From NCBI GenBank assembly GCA_024698925.1, contig JAILQO010000027.1:1-64000 (forward strand): DNA of 64,000 bases. Reading direction: 5' to 3'. Below the pieces are notes generated by a model. That model saw nothing but the letters and a program-made list of their open reading frames with translations, made no database searches and was not told the origin of the DNA. Made by a program: the position numbers and the translations under genes. This stretch comes from Bacteroidaceae bacterium. Lineage in GTDB: Bacteria; Bacteroidota; Bacteroidia; Bacteroidales; Bacteroidaceae. Below are positions 21,082 to 30,216 of this stretch, one piece after another. Within the stretch, counting starts at the first letter, position 1; each line of letters begins with the position of its first letter.

Positions 21082-22716
21082 ATGACAAAGAGTGCATTGC
21101 AAATCGCAAGGGCTGCCTATCAGCCTAAGCTCCCCAAGGCGCTGCAGGGCCCTGTAGCTGTCAAGGAAGGTGCTGCTACACAGAGTGTCGGCAACCAGGA
21201 CGAAATCCGCAAACTGTTCCCTAACACATACGGTCTGCCCGTCGTGGAATTCGTTGAGGGACAGGCTCAGAAGCTCCCCGCTATCAACGTCGGTGTCATC
21301 CTCTCCGGTGGTCAGGCTCCTGGCGGTCACAACGTCATCAGCGGCTTGTTCGACGGTGTCAAGAGCATCAATCCCGAGAGCAAGCTCTACGGCTTCATCC
21401 TCGGCCCTGGCGGTCTCGTGGATCACAAGTACATGGAGCTCACCGCAGACATCATCGACGAATACCGCAACACGGGCGGCTTTGATATCATAGGTTCCGG
21501 CCGTACAAAGCTGGAGAAGGAAGAGCAGTTTGAGAAGGGTATCGAGATCCTGCGCGAGCTGAACATCAAGGCCCTCGTCATCATCGGCGGTGATGACTCC
21601 AACACCAACGCTTGCGTGCTCGCTGAGTACTACGCTGCCAAGAACTACGGCGTACAGGTCATCGGCTGTCCTAAGACCATCGACGGCGACCTGAAGAACG
21701 AGCAGATTGAGACCAGCTTCGGTTTCGATACCGCCTGCAAGACCTACAGCGAGCTGATTGGTAACATCCAGCGCGACTGCAACAGCGCCCGCAAATACTG
21801 GCACTTCATCAAGCTCATGGGCCGTTCCGCAAGCCACATCGCTCTTGAGTGCGCCCTCCAGACACAGCCCAACATCTGCCTCGTCAGCGAGGAGGTGGAG
21901 CAGAAGGAGATGAGCCTGGATGATGTCGTGAACTACATCGCAGACATCGTGGCCAAGCGTGCTGAGGACGGCAATCACTTCGGTACCGTGCTGATTCCCG
22001 AAGGCCTGATCGAGTTCATTCCCGCTATCAAGAAGCTCATCAAGGAGCTGAACGAAGTACTTACAGATCCCGCTACCGGTGAGCCGCGCGAGTTCGAAAG
22101 CGCTGACGCTCAGATTGCCTTTGTCAAGAAGAGCATCGCCAAGGAGAATCTGGCAGTCCTCGAGAGCCTGCCCGAAGACGTAGCTCGTCAGCTGTGTCTG
22201 GATCGTGATCCCCACGGCAACGTACAGGTTAGCCTCATTGAGACTGAGAAGCTGCTCAGCCGCATGGTTGCAAAGCGCCTGAAGGAGACAGGTCGTGCTC
22301 CTAAGTTCAGCACCCAGCACCACTTCTTCGGCTACGAAGGACGTTGCGCTGCTCCCTCCAACTACGACGCTGACTATTGCTACAGCCTCGGCTTCAATGC
22401 CAGTCGCCTGATTGCTTCCGGCAAGACGGGTTACATGAGCATCATCAAGAACACGACGGCTCCTGCTGCTGAGTGGATTGCCGGTGGTGTGCCCATTACG
22501 ATGATGATGAACATCGAGCGTCGTAATGGTGCCAACAAGCCTGTTATCCGCAAGGCTCTGGTGGAACTGGATGGCGCTCCCTTCAAGTTCTTCGCTGCTC
22601 ACCGCGACGAGTGGGCTCGCAACACCAGCTATGTCTATCCCGGTCCTATCCAGTACTTCGGTCCCACCGAGGTCTGCGACCAGACCACCAAGACGTTGCA
22701 GTTTGAACAAGCATAA
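21082..22716 (+). CDS. pfp: Diphosphate--fructose-6-phosphate 1-phosphotransferase
   Basis: A 544-aa PPi-dependent phosphofructokinase, converting fructose-6-phosphate to the 1,6-bisphosphate with pyrophosphate in glycolysis. Length matches the long PFP clade. Key motifs: '[19 protein letters not shown]', '[20 protein letters not shown]' where the second Asp of G-G-D-D marks PPi rather than ATP use, and '[20 protein letters not shown]' around the catalytic Asp. The start was moved to the 27th codon of the ORF, '[16 protein letters not shown]', because the earlier start overlaps the promoter. Codon use is biased as in a highly expressed gene. Confidence 0.95.
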   Translation: MTKSALQIARAAYQPKLPKALQGPVAVKEGAATQSVGNQDEIRKLFPNTYGLPVVEFVEGQAQKLPAINVGVILSGGQAPGGHNVISGLFDGVKSINPESKLYGFILGPGGLVDHKYMELTADIIDEYRNTGGFDIIGSGRTKLEKEEQFEKGIEILRELNIKALVIIGGDDSNTNACVLAEYYAAKNYGVQVIGCPKTIDGDLKNEQIETSFGFDTACKTYSELIGNIQRDCNSARKYWHFIKLMGRSASHIALECALQTQPNICLVSEEVEQKEMSLDDVVNYIADIVAKRAEDGNHFGTVLIPEGLIEFIPAIKKLIKELNEVLTDPATGEPREFESADAQIAFVKKSIAKENLAVLESLPEDVARQLCLDRDPHGNVQVSLIETEKLLSRMVAKRLKETGRAPKFSTQHHFFGYEGRCAAPSNYDADYCYSLGFNASRLIASGKTGYMSIIKNTTAPAAEWIAGGVPITMMMNIERRNGANKPVIRKALVELDGAPFKFFAAHRDEWARNTSYVYPGPIQYFGPTEVCDQTTKTLQFEQA

Positions 22717-22721
22717 TCATC

Positions 22722-23669
22722 TTGAACAAGCCTAAGAATACTTCGCATAGAGTTGTAGTACCCGCGTCATCCGGCGCGGGTTCTACCTCTGTGTCGAAGC
22801 GTTCTCCTCGCCGTACATCCTCTACGGCACCCCGCCGCCGTCGCAAGAAGTCCTCATCCCGTCGTCCCTTCTGGAGACGCATGCCGATGTGGGCGCTGCT
22901 GACAGGTATTGGCGCCATCGTAGCCCTTTACCTTTTTTCCCTCTACTACTTCTTCGTGAGCCCTCTCTCATTCCGCTGGAATGCCATCTATGGCGAACCT
23001 GATTACCCGGAAGGGTACGAGGTCAGAGGCATAGATATCAGTCATTATCAGGAACGCATCAACTGGGAACGCCTGCGTAACGCCAATATTCAAGGACAGC
23101 CCCTGAGCTTTGCCTTCATCAAGGCTACGGAAGGCGTCAGTATCATTGACGAAAACCTCAACGAGAATATCTATCAGGCTCATCAGAATGATATCGTCTG
23201 TGGCGCATACCATTTCTTCACGCCCGATGTGGATGCTGCCCTTCAGGCACGCTTCTTCTTGAAGCAAGTCCATTTGCAGGCAGGCGACTTGCCTCCCGTA
23301 CTGGATATTGAAAAAAGTGGCAAACTCTCCAAGGCTCAGGTCGTAAAAGCGGCCAAGACGTGGCTCGATATCGTAGAGAAACATTATGGCGTCAAGCCCA
23401 TTATCTATACGGGCTATCGCTTTAAGATGGATTTCCTGGGCGACAGCATCTTCAACCAGTATCCCTATTGGATAGCCCATTACTACGTGGACCGGCTGGC
23501 CTACAAAGGCCCGTGGCATTTCTGGCAATATACCGATGTAGGCCATATAGACGGCATTCCAGGCTACGTGGATTTCAATATCTTCAATGGCTCTCTCGAG
23601 CAACTTCATGCGCTCACCATCAAACCGGAAGAGGTTGATGAGATAGGACTGGATGGTGTGGACGATTAA
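22722..23669 (+). CDS. Membrane-anchored GH25 lysozyme-like muramidase
   Basis: A 315-aa protein read from a TTG start, 5 bp after the pfp stop. An unusually basic N-terminus ('RRRRKKSSSRRPFWRR') precedes one transmembrane segment (about residues 55-80). The catalytic domain carries GH25 landmarks: 'EVRGIDISHYQERINW', 'LSFAFIKATEGVS', 'GAYHFF', 'PPVLDIE' and 'PYWIAHYYVDR'. GH25 enzymes cleave the N-acetylmuramyl-glucosamine bond of peptidoglycan. The type II topology would place it in the periplasm. The first ATG in frame (Met54) would drop most of the basic tail, so the TTG start is the better reading. Confidence 0.85.
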   Translation: MNKPKNTSHRVVVPASSGAGSTSVSKRSPRRTSSTAPRRRRKKSSSRRPFWRRMPMWALLTGIGAIVALYLFSLYYFFVSPLSFRWNAIYGEPDYPEGYEVRGIDISHYQERINWERLRNANIQGQPLSFAFIKATEGVSIIDENLNENIYQAHQNDIVCGAYHFFTPDVDAALQARFFLKQVHLQAGDLPPVLDIEKSGKLSKAQVVKAAKTWLDIVEKHYGVKPIIYTGYRFKMDFLGDSIFNQYPYWIAHYYVDRLAYKGPWHFWQYTDVGHIDGIPGYVDFNIFNGSLEQLHALTIKPEEVDEIGLDGVDD

Positions 23670-23693
23670 TGATTAACGGTAAACAAAGATATA

Positions 23694-24833
23694 GTGAGAA
23701 CTCCCTATTACCTCGTTGAAGAATCCTTGCTACGGCGCAATCTCGCGCTGATTAGCGAAGTGGCCCAGCGCTCCGGTGCTGAGATCATTCTCGCATTCAA
23801 GGCCTTTGCCCTGTGGAAGACCTTTCCGATCTTTCGCGAGTATATCTCGCACACGACAGCATCATCTCCGGATGAGGCGCGTCTCGCCTTCGAGGAATTC
23901 GGCTCTCCCGCACACACCTATAGCCCTGCATATACGGAGCACGATTTCCCCGTTATTCTCGGCAGCTCTTCCCATATCACCTACAACAGCCTCTCTCAGT
24001 TCTACCGTTTCCTGCCCGTGGTTGAAGCGTGGAATGCTGATGCTGCTGTTCCCGTTTCTCTTGGTCTGCGCGTAAATCCAGAGTACAGCGAGATAGAAAC
24101 TGAGCTCTATAATCCCTGTGCCCCAGGTTCCCGTTTCGGCGTTCTGGCCGAGGATCTCCCGTCTCCAGACGCTTTCCCCGCAGCGATCAAGGGTTTCCAT
24201 ATCCATTGCCACTGCGAGAGTGGTGCTGATGCCTTCGCGCGTACGCTCGAACATATTATAAATAAGTTCTCCCCTTGGTTCTCTCGCTTGAAGTGGATTA
24301 ATTTTGGCGGCGGTCACCTCATGACGCGTAAGGACTACGACGTAGAGTTGCTCATTCGCACACTCCAGTCCTTTCATGCCCGTTGGCCCCATCTGCGCAT
24401 GATTCTCGAGCCGGGCAGCGCTTTCGCCTGGCAGACAGGACCGCTGGTGGCTTCCGTCGTAGATGTCGTGGAGAATCATGGCATCAAGACGGCGATACTA
24501 GATGTCAGCTTCACGTGTCATATGCCTGATTGTCTGGAGATGCCGTATCAGCCAGTTATTACAGGCGCGATGATGGGAGCCCAAGGACCTTATGTCTATC
24601 GGATAGGGGGTAATTCCTGCTTGAGCGGAGATTATCTGGGTGATTGGAGCTTTGATCATGAATTGCAGATTGGCGAGGAAGTGATCTTTGAGGACATGAT
24701 TCATTACACGACGGTGAAGACTACTGTGTTCAATGGCGTCCATCATCCTTCCATCATCCTTCATCGCCTCGACGGATCGTTCGAGATGCTGCGTGAATTT
24801 GGCTACGAAGACTACCGAGATCGCATGGATTAG
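23694..24833 (+). CDS. nspC: Carboxynorspermidine decarboxylase
   Basis: A 379-aa fold-type III PLP enzyme that decarboxylates carboxyspermidine/carboxynorspermidine in the alternative polyamine route of many gut Bacteroidales. The PLP lysine is in 'ILAFKAFALWKTF' near residue 34; 'GFHIHCHCESGAD', 'WINFGGGHLMTRKDYD' and 'ILEPGSAFAWQTG' follow the family. The start is GTG at 23694; no ATG fits upstream. It follows the GH25 gene by 24 bp. The partner carboxynorspermidine dehydrogenase is not in this window. Confidence 0.92.
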   Translation: MRTPYYLVEESLLRRNLALISEVAQRSGAEIILAFKAFALWKTFPIFREYISHTTASSPDEARLAFEEFGSPAHTYSPAYTEHDFPVILGSSSHITYNSLSQFYRFLPVVEAWNADAAVPVSLGLRVNPEYSEIETELYNPCAPGSRFGVLAEDLPSPDAFPAAIKGFHIHCHCESGADAFARTLEHIINKFSPWFSRLKWINFGGGHLMTRKDYDVELLIRTLQSFHARWPHLRMILEPGSAFAWQTGPLVASVVDVVENHGIKTAILDVSFTCHMPDCLEMPYQPVITGAMMGAQGPYVYRIGGNSCLSGDYLGDWSFDHELQIGEEVIFEDMIHYTTVKTTVFNGVHHPSIILHRLDGSFEMLREFGYEDYRDRMD

Positions 24834-24930
24834 CTGCTTTTGTCCCCTGAAAAGAGACGAAAAAGCAGAAAAAACGCGCTTTCGCTCAAAAAAACTATTC
24901 AAAACGCTTGCCATTTCATAAAAAAAGCAG

Positions 24931-24938
24931 TACCTTTG
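24931..24938 (+). promoter_or_regulatory. Promoter -7 box (TACCTTTG) of the tRNA operon
   Basis: TACCTTTG precedes the first tRNA by 53 bp and would drive all three tRNAs. Confidence 0.65.
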
Positions 24939-24991
24939 CATCCGCAATCAGGGATTGCACACGATATTTGACTTGTTGAGCAACAGAAAAT

Positions 24992-25064
<73 letters not shown>

Positions 25065-25105
25065 CTATTTTCTGAAGTGTGATAGCATCGCTGGTCACTC
25101 AGCCT

Positions 25106-25186
25106 GCCCAGGTGGCGGAATGGTAGACGCGCTCGTTTCAGGTGCGAGTGTTGAGAGACGTGCAGGTTCGAGTCCTGTTCTGGGCA
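25106..25186 (+). tRNA. tRNA-Leu (anticodon CAG)
   Basis: Acceptor GCCCAGG pairs with TCTGGGC including one G-U pair. The anticodon loop is TTCAGGT on a CTCGT/GCGAG stem. A short class II variable arm and a GGTTCGAGTCC T arm are present. Confidence 0.92.
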
Positions 25187-25219
25187 CAGAAGACAGCGAT
25201 GGTTGATACACCTCACCCT

Positions 25220-25306
25220 GGAGAGATGGCGGAATTGGTAGACGCGCTACTTTGAGGGGGTAGTGTCAATTATGACGTGGGAGTTCGAGTCTCCTTCTCT
25301 TCACCA
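25220..25306 (+). tRNA. tRNA-Leu (anticodon GAG)
   Basis: Acceptor GGAGAGA pairs with TCTCTTC (one G-U), discriminator A, and CCA appears encoded at 25304-25306. The anticodon loop is TTGAGGG on CTACT/GGTAG, and the class II variable arm is visible. Confidence 0.92.
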
Positions 25307-25336
25307 ATTTTGTTGCTCACAAAAGTCAGAACAAGG

Positions 25337-25376
25337 AATCGAGACGATGCATGGCGCACCGCCTCGATTTTCTTTA
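25337..25376 (+). terminator. Possible terminator of the tRNA operon
   Basis: AATCGAG (25337-25343) pairs with CTCGATT (25363-25369), followed by TTCTTT. The stem is modest and the loop is large. Confidence 0.45.
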
Positions 25377-25392
25377 GATACAGATTAATCCG

Positions 25393-26277
25393 ATGTCACG
25401 AGCCAGCGAAATATATAAGGTAACGCTTATCGGCAGTCTAGGTAATGTGCTGCTGATGATCTTCAAGTTTGTTGCCGGTATTGCAGGACACAGTTCGGCT
25501 ATGGTGGCCGACGCTGTACACTCGCTCTCGGATTTCTTGACGGATGTGGTGGTGCTTATCTTTGTGCACGTCAGCGCAAAACCACAGGACGAGTCACACG
25601 ACTACGGGCATGGTAAGTTTGAGACGATGGCGACGTTCCTCATCGCGCTGGCGCTGATAGGTGCTGCTATCGGCATTATTTTCTCTGGCAGTACGAAGTT
25701 AGTGGCTTGGTTGGATGGCGAGGAATTGGAAGCTCCGGGTATGTTGGCACTATGGGCCGCGTTGTTGTCCATTCTTGTCAAGGAAGTGCTATACCGCTAT
25801 ACAGCGCGACGCGGTAAGGAACTGGAATCACAGGCGATGATAGCGAATGCCTGGCATCACCGCAGTGATGCCCTGTCGTCCATTGGCGCTGCCATCGGTA
25901 TCGGTGGTGCTATCCTGCTGGGTCATCGTTGGACGGTACTTGATCCATTGGCGTCGATTGTAGTGTGTGGGATGTTGGTGAAGGTGGCTGTGAAACTCAT
26001 GAAAACAAGTGTGGACGAGCTCACAGAGTGCTCGTTGCCAGCCGAGATGGAGAATGAGATTATGGCGCTGATCCTGTCGCAATCAGATGTGCAGGAACCG
26101 CATAACCTGCGTACACGGCGTATCGGGAATCGTATAGCTATCGAGGTACACGTGCGCATGAGAGGCGACCACTCCTTGAATTTTGCCCATGAAAAAGCTA
26201 CGGCCCTTGAGCGCTTGTTGAAAGAACGCTTTGGGCCGCAGACTCATGTGACGGTTCACATGGAACCTATCAAGTGA
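25393..26277 (+). CDS. Cation diffusion facilitator family transporter
   Basis: A 294-aa inner-membrane cation/proton antiporter of the CDF family (FieF/ZitB-like), exporting Zn2+, Fe2+ or similar metals. The first half has the TM segments with metal ligands in 'MVADAVHSLSDFLTDVVVL' (TM2 H/D-x3-D) and 'NAWHHRSDALSSIGAAIG' (TM5 H-x3-D). 'DYGHGKFETMATF' is the conserved loop. The C-terminal 85 residues form the cytoplasmic metal-sensing domain ('IAIEVHVRMRGDHSLNFAHE'). Metal specificity cannot be fixed from sequence. Convergent with the DUF4301 gene, 12 bp apart. Confidence 0.92.
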   Translation: MSRASEIYKVTLIGSLGNVLLMIFKFVAGIAGHSSAMVADAVHSLSDFLTDVVVLIFVHVSAKPQDESHDYGHGKFETMATFLIALALIGAAIGIIFSGSTKLVAWLDGEELEAPGMLALWAALLSILVKEVLYRYTARRGKELESQAMIANAWHHRSDALSSIGAAIGIGGAILLGHRWTVLDPLASIVVCGMLVKVAVKLMKTSVDELTECSLPAEMENEIMALILSQSDVQEPHNLRTRRIGNRIAIEVHVRMRGDHSLNFAHEKATALERLLKERFGPQTHVTVHMEPIK

Positions 26278-26289
26278 AAACGATTCTCT

Positions 26290-27810
26290 TTAGGGCTGGT
26301 GCTGATCACGCAACAGGTCGTTGACGGTCTTCACCGGGTTGAAGGTCTCCAGCGGAACCTGCACGAATATGGTGGACCAGTCGCTCATGGCGCCATTCCA
26401 CAGGCCTGGCAGTTCCAGCGCCTTTAAATCCTTGCCATTCTTGGACTTGTAGGAGATAAAGCCTGTTGCAGGATCCACATATTGTGGAAGGTTGAACTTA
26501 TTGCCTTGATAGTCACGAACAGCACAGACAAGATCTACAGGGTTGAAGTGGGTGCCTCCGGTGAACATGGCCATATAAGTGGGGTTGTGGCTGTCAATCT
26601 GTGAACTCTCCAGAATTTGAGGACTCACGCTACCATCTGCATTGAAAGCTAGGAACGGGCCACCACCGGGCTCGCCGACATTCTTGACGACACCACAGGC
26701 TCGCATCGGGCGGTTGAATTTCTGACGCAGCGTCTCCATGAGTTCCTGTTCGCTCAATTCGTTGATACCCGGAATCTCCGTGCAGAGGTCATGGCTCAGG
26801 AAACGGCACATCTCCTGTAACTCAGCTTGGCCGACGTTGCCCTCATCGAGGCGATGCAGGTAAGCAAATGCCTGACGCTGGGTATTCACGAGGATGCCGG
26901 CAAGGACTTGCTTCCACAGCGTTGTAGCAGGCTTCAAGCGATCGGGGACGACATTGTCAATATTCTTAATGAATACAATATCGCTATCTAAATCGGACAG
27001 ATTCTGGATTAAGGCACCATGTCCGCCCGGGCGGAATAACAGTTGACCATCCTCCGTGCGGAAAGGCTCGTTGTCCATTGTGGCGGCGAGTGTGTCGGTA
27101 GATGGCTTCTGCTCGCTGAACGAGACGTGGTATTTGATGCCGTATTTGGCCTCGTAGGTCGGAAGAACACGTTCTACCAGTTCCTCGAAAAGTTCGCGAT
27201 GTTCACTACTGACGGTGAAATGTACATCTGTTTCACCATTGGAAACGGCATAGAGCGCAGCCTCCACCAGGTGCTCTTCAAGCGGTGTGCGGGCGCAGTC
27301 TTTATAAGCGTGGAACTGGAGCAGTCCCTTCGGTAACTGGCCATAATTGAGGCCTTCCTCGTCGAGCATGGCGCTGACAACATCCTTATAACGTTCTTCT
27401 TCAATGAGTCCTTGCACGCCCTCGCCGTAGAGAACCTGACAGGCATCATCGAGGGCAGGGTAGAAGGCAAAGTCTTCGATGTTGTCGAAGAAGTGGCGCT
27501 CAAAGTCCGAGATGGGAGCGTCGTGGTTGCCGTCACGGAACTCAAACATATTCTTGAACATTCGTGAGGCTGCACCGCTGGCGGGCACAAACTTGGTAAT
27601 GCGGTGGCCCTCGGCCTTATAGTCGTTCCACGCTTCAACCAACGCCTGACATTCTGCATCTGTTGGTGCTACAATGCCGTTGCCGATAGCAGCTGCTGCA
27701 CGCAACTTGAGATACGGAAAGCCTTCGCGGAACTGTTCTAACTGATGGAGGATCTGTTGCTCGCTGATGCCTTTGTCAGCCAAAAGCTTCAAGTCGTCTG
27801 CTGTAAACAT
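26290..27810 (-). CDS. DUF4301 family protein
   Basis: A 506-aa protein typical of Bacteroidetes DUF4301. It starts 'MFTADDLKLLADKGISEQQI' and has nucleotidyltransferase-like features: 'KFVPASGAASRMFKNMFEF' resembles a glycine-rich substrate loop, 'LLFRPGGHGALIQNLSDLDS' and 'IVFIKNIDNVVPD' resemble sugar-nucleotide pyrophosphorylase motifs, and 'RACGVVKNVGEPGGGPF' follows. A UTP-glucose pyrophosphorylase-like fold is my inference; function is not established to my knowledge. Divergent from the relA gene. Confidence 0.85.
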   Translation of the reverse strand: MFTADDLKLLADKGISEQQILHQLEQFREGFPYLKLRAAAAIGNGIVAPTDAECQALVEAWNDYKAEGHRITKFVPASGAASRMFKNMFEFRDGNHDAPISDFERHFFDNIEDFAFYPALDDACQVLYGEGVQGLIEEERYKDVVSAMLDEEGLNYGQLPKGLLQFHAYKDCARTPLEEHLVEAALYAVSNGETDVHFTVSSEHRELFEELVERVLPTYEAKYGIKYHVSFSEQKPSTDTLAATMDNEPFRTEDGQLLFRPGGHGALIQNLSDLDSDIVFIKNIDNVVPDRLKPATTLWKQVLAGILVNTQRQAFAYLHRLDEGNVGQAELQEMCRFLSHDLCTEIPGINELSEQELMETLRQKFNRPMRACGVVKNVGEPGGGPFLAFNADGSVSPQILESSQIDSHNPTYMAMFTGGTHFNPVDLVCAVRDYQGNKFNLPQYVDPATGFISYKSKNGKDLKALELPGLWNGAMSDWSTIFVQVPLETFNPVKTVNDLLRDQHQP

Positions 27811-27844
27811 AGTAAAAAGTGTTATAGAGTTTCAAATTCGCGCC

Positions 27845-27852
27845 CAAAAGTA
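27845..27852 (-). promoter_or_regulatory. Promoter -7 box (TACTTTTG) of the DUF4301 gene
   Basis: CAAAAGTA on the plus strand reads TACTTTTG on the minus strand, 34 bp before the start codon. Confidence 0.5.
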
Positions 27853-27895
27853 GTAAAAAAGGTTCAATTGCAAGTGGAATTTCAAGAAAAAGTGG

Positions 27896-27903
27896 TATCT
27901 TCG
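27896..27903 (+). promoter_or_regulatory. Probable promoter -7 box (TATCTTCG) of relA
   Basis: TATCTTCG differs from consensus by one base and lies 26 bp before the start at 27930. Confidence 0.45.
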
Positions 27904-27929
27904 CCATGTTTTTATGAAGAATATCATAT

Positions 27930-30143
27930 ATGGAAACTCAATATTTGTTGACTGACAGCGAAAAGGAACTCTTTGGCGATTTGTACAAGCAATTGCTACA
28001 ACTGTCCAAGGATGAGATTCATACGAGCGATTACGAACGTGTGAAGGGTTACCTGTTAGATGCTGCCGCGACGCCCGCTATGCAGCGAGATGTCTTTGGT
28101 CTCCATCCCCTCATTACCTCTTTGCAGACTGCGCTCATTGTTGCCACAGAGATTGGAATGTCGAGAGCCGCCATCCTGAGTGTCATGCTCATTAAAGTAG
28201 TCCAGACAGGGCAACTAACGGAAGAACAGGTGCGCAAAGATCTGGGAGAAGATGTTGGCAAGATTATCCACGGGCTGATCCGCATCGAGGAACTGTATGA
28301 AAAGAATCCCATTGTGGAGAGTGAGAATTTCCGTCAACTCTTTCTCTCTTTTGCCGACGATATGCGAGTCATCCTCATCGTTATCGCAAATCGCGTATGT
28401 ATCATGCGACAGATTAAGGACGCGGAGAACGATGAAGCACGCCGCCGTGTGGCCATGGAATCCTCTTACCTATACGCTCCTTTAGCCCACAAACTGGGTC
28501 TCTATCGCCTAAAAAGCGAGTTGGAGGATCTCTCCATGAAATATCTGGAGCATGATGCCTATTATCATATCAAAGAGAAACTGAATGCGACGAAGAAAAG
28601 CCGCGATGCCTATATTGAGAACTTTATCCGTCCTGTAGAGGAAAAGCTGAAAGCTGCTGGGCTGACGTTTCACATGAAGGGACGTACGAAGAGCATCCAC
28701 AGCATCTGGCAGAAGATGAAGAAGCAGAAATGCCCCTTTGAAGGCGTCTATGACCTTTTTGCTATTCGCGTTATTCTCGATTCCCCCATTGAACGTGAGA
28801 AGCAGGATTGCTGGCAGGTATTCTCGATCATTACGGATATGTACCAGCCGAATCCCAAACGTATGCGTGACTGGTTGAGTATCCCCAAGAGCAATGGCTA
28901 CGAGAGCCTACATATCACAGTCATGGGGCCAGAGGGCAAATGGGTTGAGGTCCAGATTCGCACAGAACGAATGGACGAAATCGCAGAGCGCGGACTGGCT
29001 GCTCATTGGCGCTACAAAGGCGTCAAAGGTGGCGAAGCAGGGGTGGAGTCATGGCTGCAAAGCATACGCAACGCGTTGGAGGCAGGTGATGATCTGCAAC
29101 TCATGGACCAGTTCAAAATGGATCTTTATGAGGATGAGGTTTTTGTGTTTACTCCTCATGGTGACTTGTTTAAGTTGCCGCAGGGAGCGACAGTCTTGGA
29201 CTTCGCTTATGCCATACATACTAAGATTGGTAACCATTGTACAGGTGGACGTATCTCCCATAAAATGGTAACGATCAGGCAGGTACTACAGAGCGGGGAT
29301 CAGGTGGAAATCATGACGCATGCCAACCAGACCCCTAAACAGGACTGGCTCAACATTGCCAAGACAAGTCGGGCACGTGCCAAGATACGTCAAGCGTTGA
29401 AAGAGATGTCTGCTTCTCAGGCACAGTTTGCCAAGGAGGAACTGGAACGAAAGTTCAAAAACCGTAAGATAGATATTGACGAAGCTACGCTCATGCATAC
29501 GATGACGCGCCTTGGATACCGCGTCGTGACAGACTTCTATCAAGCTTTGGCCGAGGGCTCGTTGGAAATCAATCGTGTGTTGGATGCTTACGTGGTTCAG
29601 CAACGTCATGACCGTGGCGAAATAGCCTCGCAGACGATGAGCGCCGACAATTATCAGTTACCCACAGAAGCGGAGCAAGCCGCGACGGCTAAAGGAGGTG
29701 ACGTCCTGGTCATTGATCAGAACCTGAGTGGTATAGACTATTCGCTGGCCAAATGCTGCCATCCCGTTTATGGAGACGAGGTGTTTGGCTTTCTTACCGC
29801 TGGTGGCGGTATCAAGATACATCGCTGTGACTGCCCCAATGCGCCTGCGCTTCGCGACCGCTACGGATATCGCATCATCGATGCCCGCTGGGCAGGAAAG
29901 GATGGGAGCCAGTATGCCATTACGTTGCGTGTTGTGGGACAGGACGACTTAGGTATCGTTAACAACATCACGAGTATTATCTCCAAAGATGAGAAACTGC
30001 TGCTCAGGAGCATCTCTATCGACTCCAATGATGGACTGTTTCATGGCACGCTAACGATTATGCTAGAAGACACGAGCAGGCTTAAACAGCTGATACAAAA
30101 ACTTGAAGGTGTGAGAGGTGTCAAGACAGTTACGCGATTATAG
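27930..30143 (+). CDS. relA: RelA-type (p)ppGpp synthetase with degenerate hydrolase domain
   Basis: A 737-aa long RelA/SpoT homologue. The domain order is pseudo-HD hydrolase (about 50-200), synthetase (about 240-370), TGS (about 395-455) and C-terminal ACT (about 660-737). The synthetase has 'GRTKSIHSIWQKMKKQ', 'GVYDLFAIRVIL' and 'GYESLHITVMGPEGKWVEVQ'. In the hydrolase domain the essential H-D is replaced by I-K ('VMLIKVVQTG', residues 85-94) and the later Asp by Asn ('VIANRVCIMRQ'). Hydrolysis of (p)ppGpp should therefore be lost, making this a RelA-like synthetase; a second, SpoT-like enzyme is expected elsewhere. Role: stringent response to amino-acid starvation on the ribosome. Confidence 0.9.
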   Translation: METQYLLTDSEKELFGDLYKQLLQLSKDEIHTSDYERVKGYLLDAAATPAMQRDVFGLHPLITSLQTALIVATEIGMSRAAILSVMLIKVVQTGQLTEEQVRKDLGEDVGKIIHGLIRIEELYEKNPIVESENFRQLFLSFADDMRVILIVIANRVCIMRQIKDAENDEARRRVAMESSYLYAPLAHKLGLYRLKSELEDLSMKYLEHDAYYHIKEKLNATKKSRDAYIENFIRPVEEKLKAAGLTFHMKGRTKSIHSIWQKMKKQKCPFEGVYDLFAIRVILDSPIEREKQDCWQVFSIITDMYQPNPKRMRDWLSIPKSNGYESLHITVMGPEGKWVEVQIRTERMDEIAERGLAAHWRYKGVKGGEAGVESWLQSIRNALEAGDDLQLMDQFKMDLYEDEVFVFTPHGDLFKLPQGATVLDFAYAIHTKIGNHCTGGRISHKMVTIRQVLQSGDQVEIMTHANQTPKQDWLNIAKTSRARAKIRQALKEMSASQAQFAKEELERKFKNRKIDIDEATLMHTMTRLGYRVVTDFYQALAEGSLEINRVLDAYVVQQRHDRGEIASQTMSADNYQLPTEAEQAATAKGGDVLVIDQNLSGIDYSLAKCCHPVYGDEVFGFLTAGGGIKIHRCDCPNAPALRDRYGYRIIDARWAGKDGSQYAITLRVVGQDDLGIVNNITSIISKDEKLLLRSISIDSNDGLFHGTLTIMLEDTSRLKQLIQKLEGVRGVKTVTRL

Positions 30144-30187
30144 CGTTAAAAGCTCTTAATGAATTTCAGTACGTCGCAGAAATGTAT

Positions 30188-30195
30188 TATATTTG
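30188..30195 (+). promoter_or_regulatory. Promoter -7 box (TATATTTG) of the MORN gene
   Basis: TATATTTG ends inside the TTG that the ORF track uses as start (30193), so translation should begin at the later ATG at 30217. Confidence 0.5.
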
Positions 30196-30216
30196 TGCGA
30201 TGAAAAAGTAGATTTT

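Noticed and set aside
21067-22710. 547-aa minus-strand ORF opposite pfp
   Set aside because: Antisense shadow of a highly codon-biased gene; no recognisable domain.
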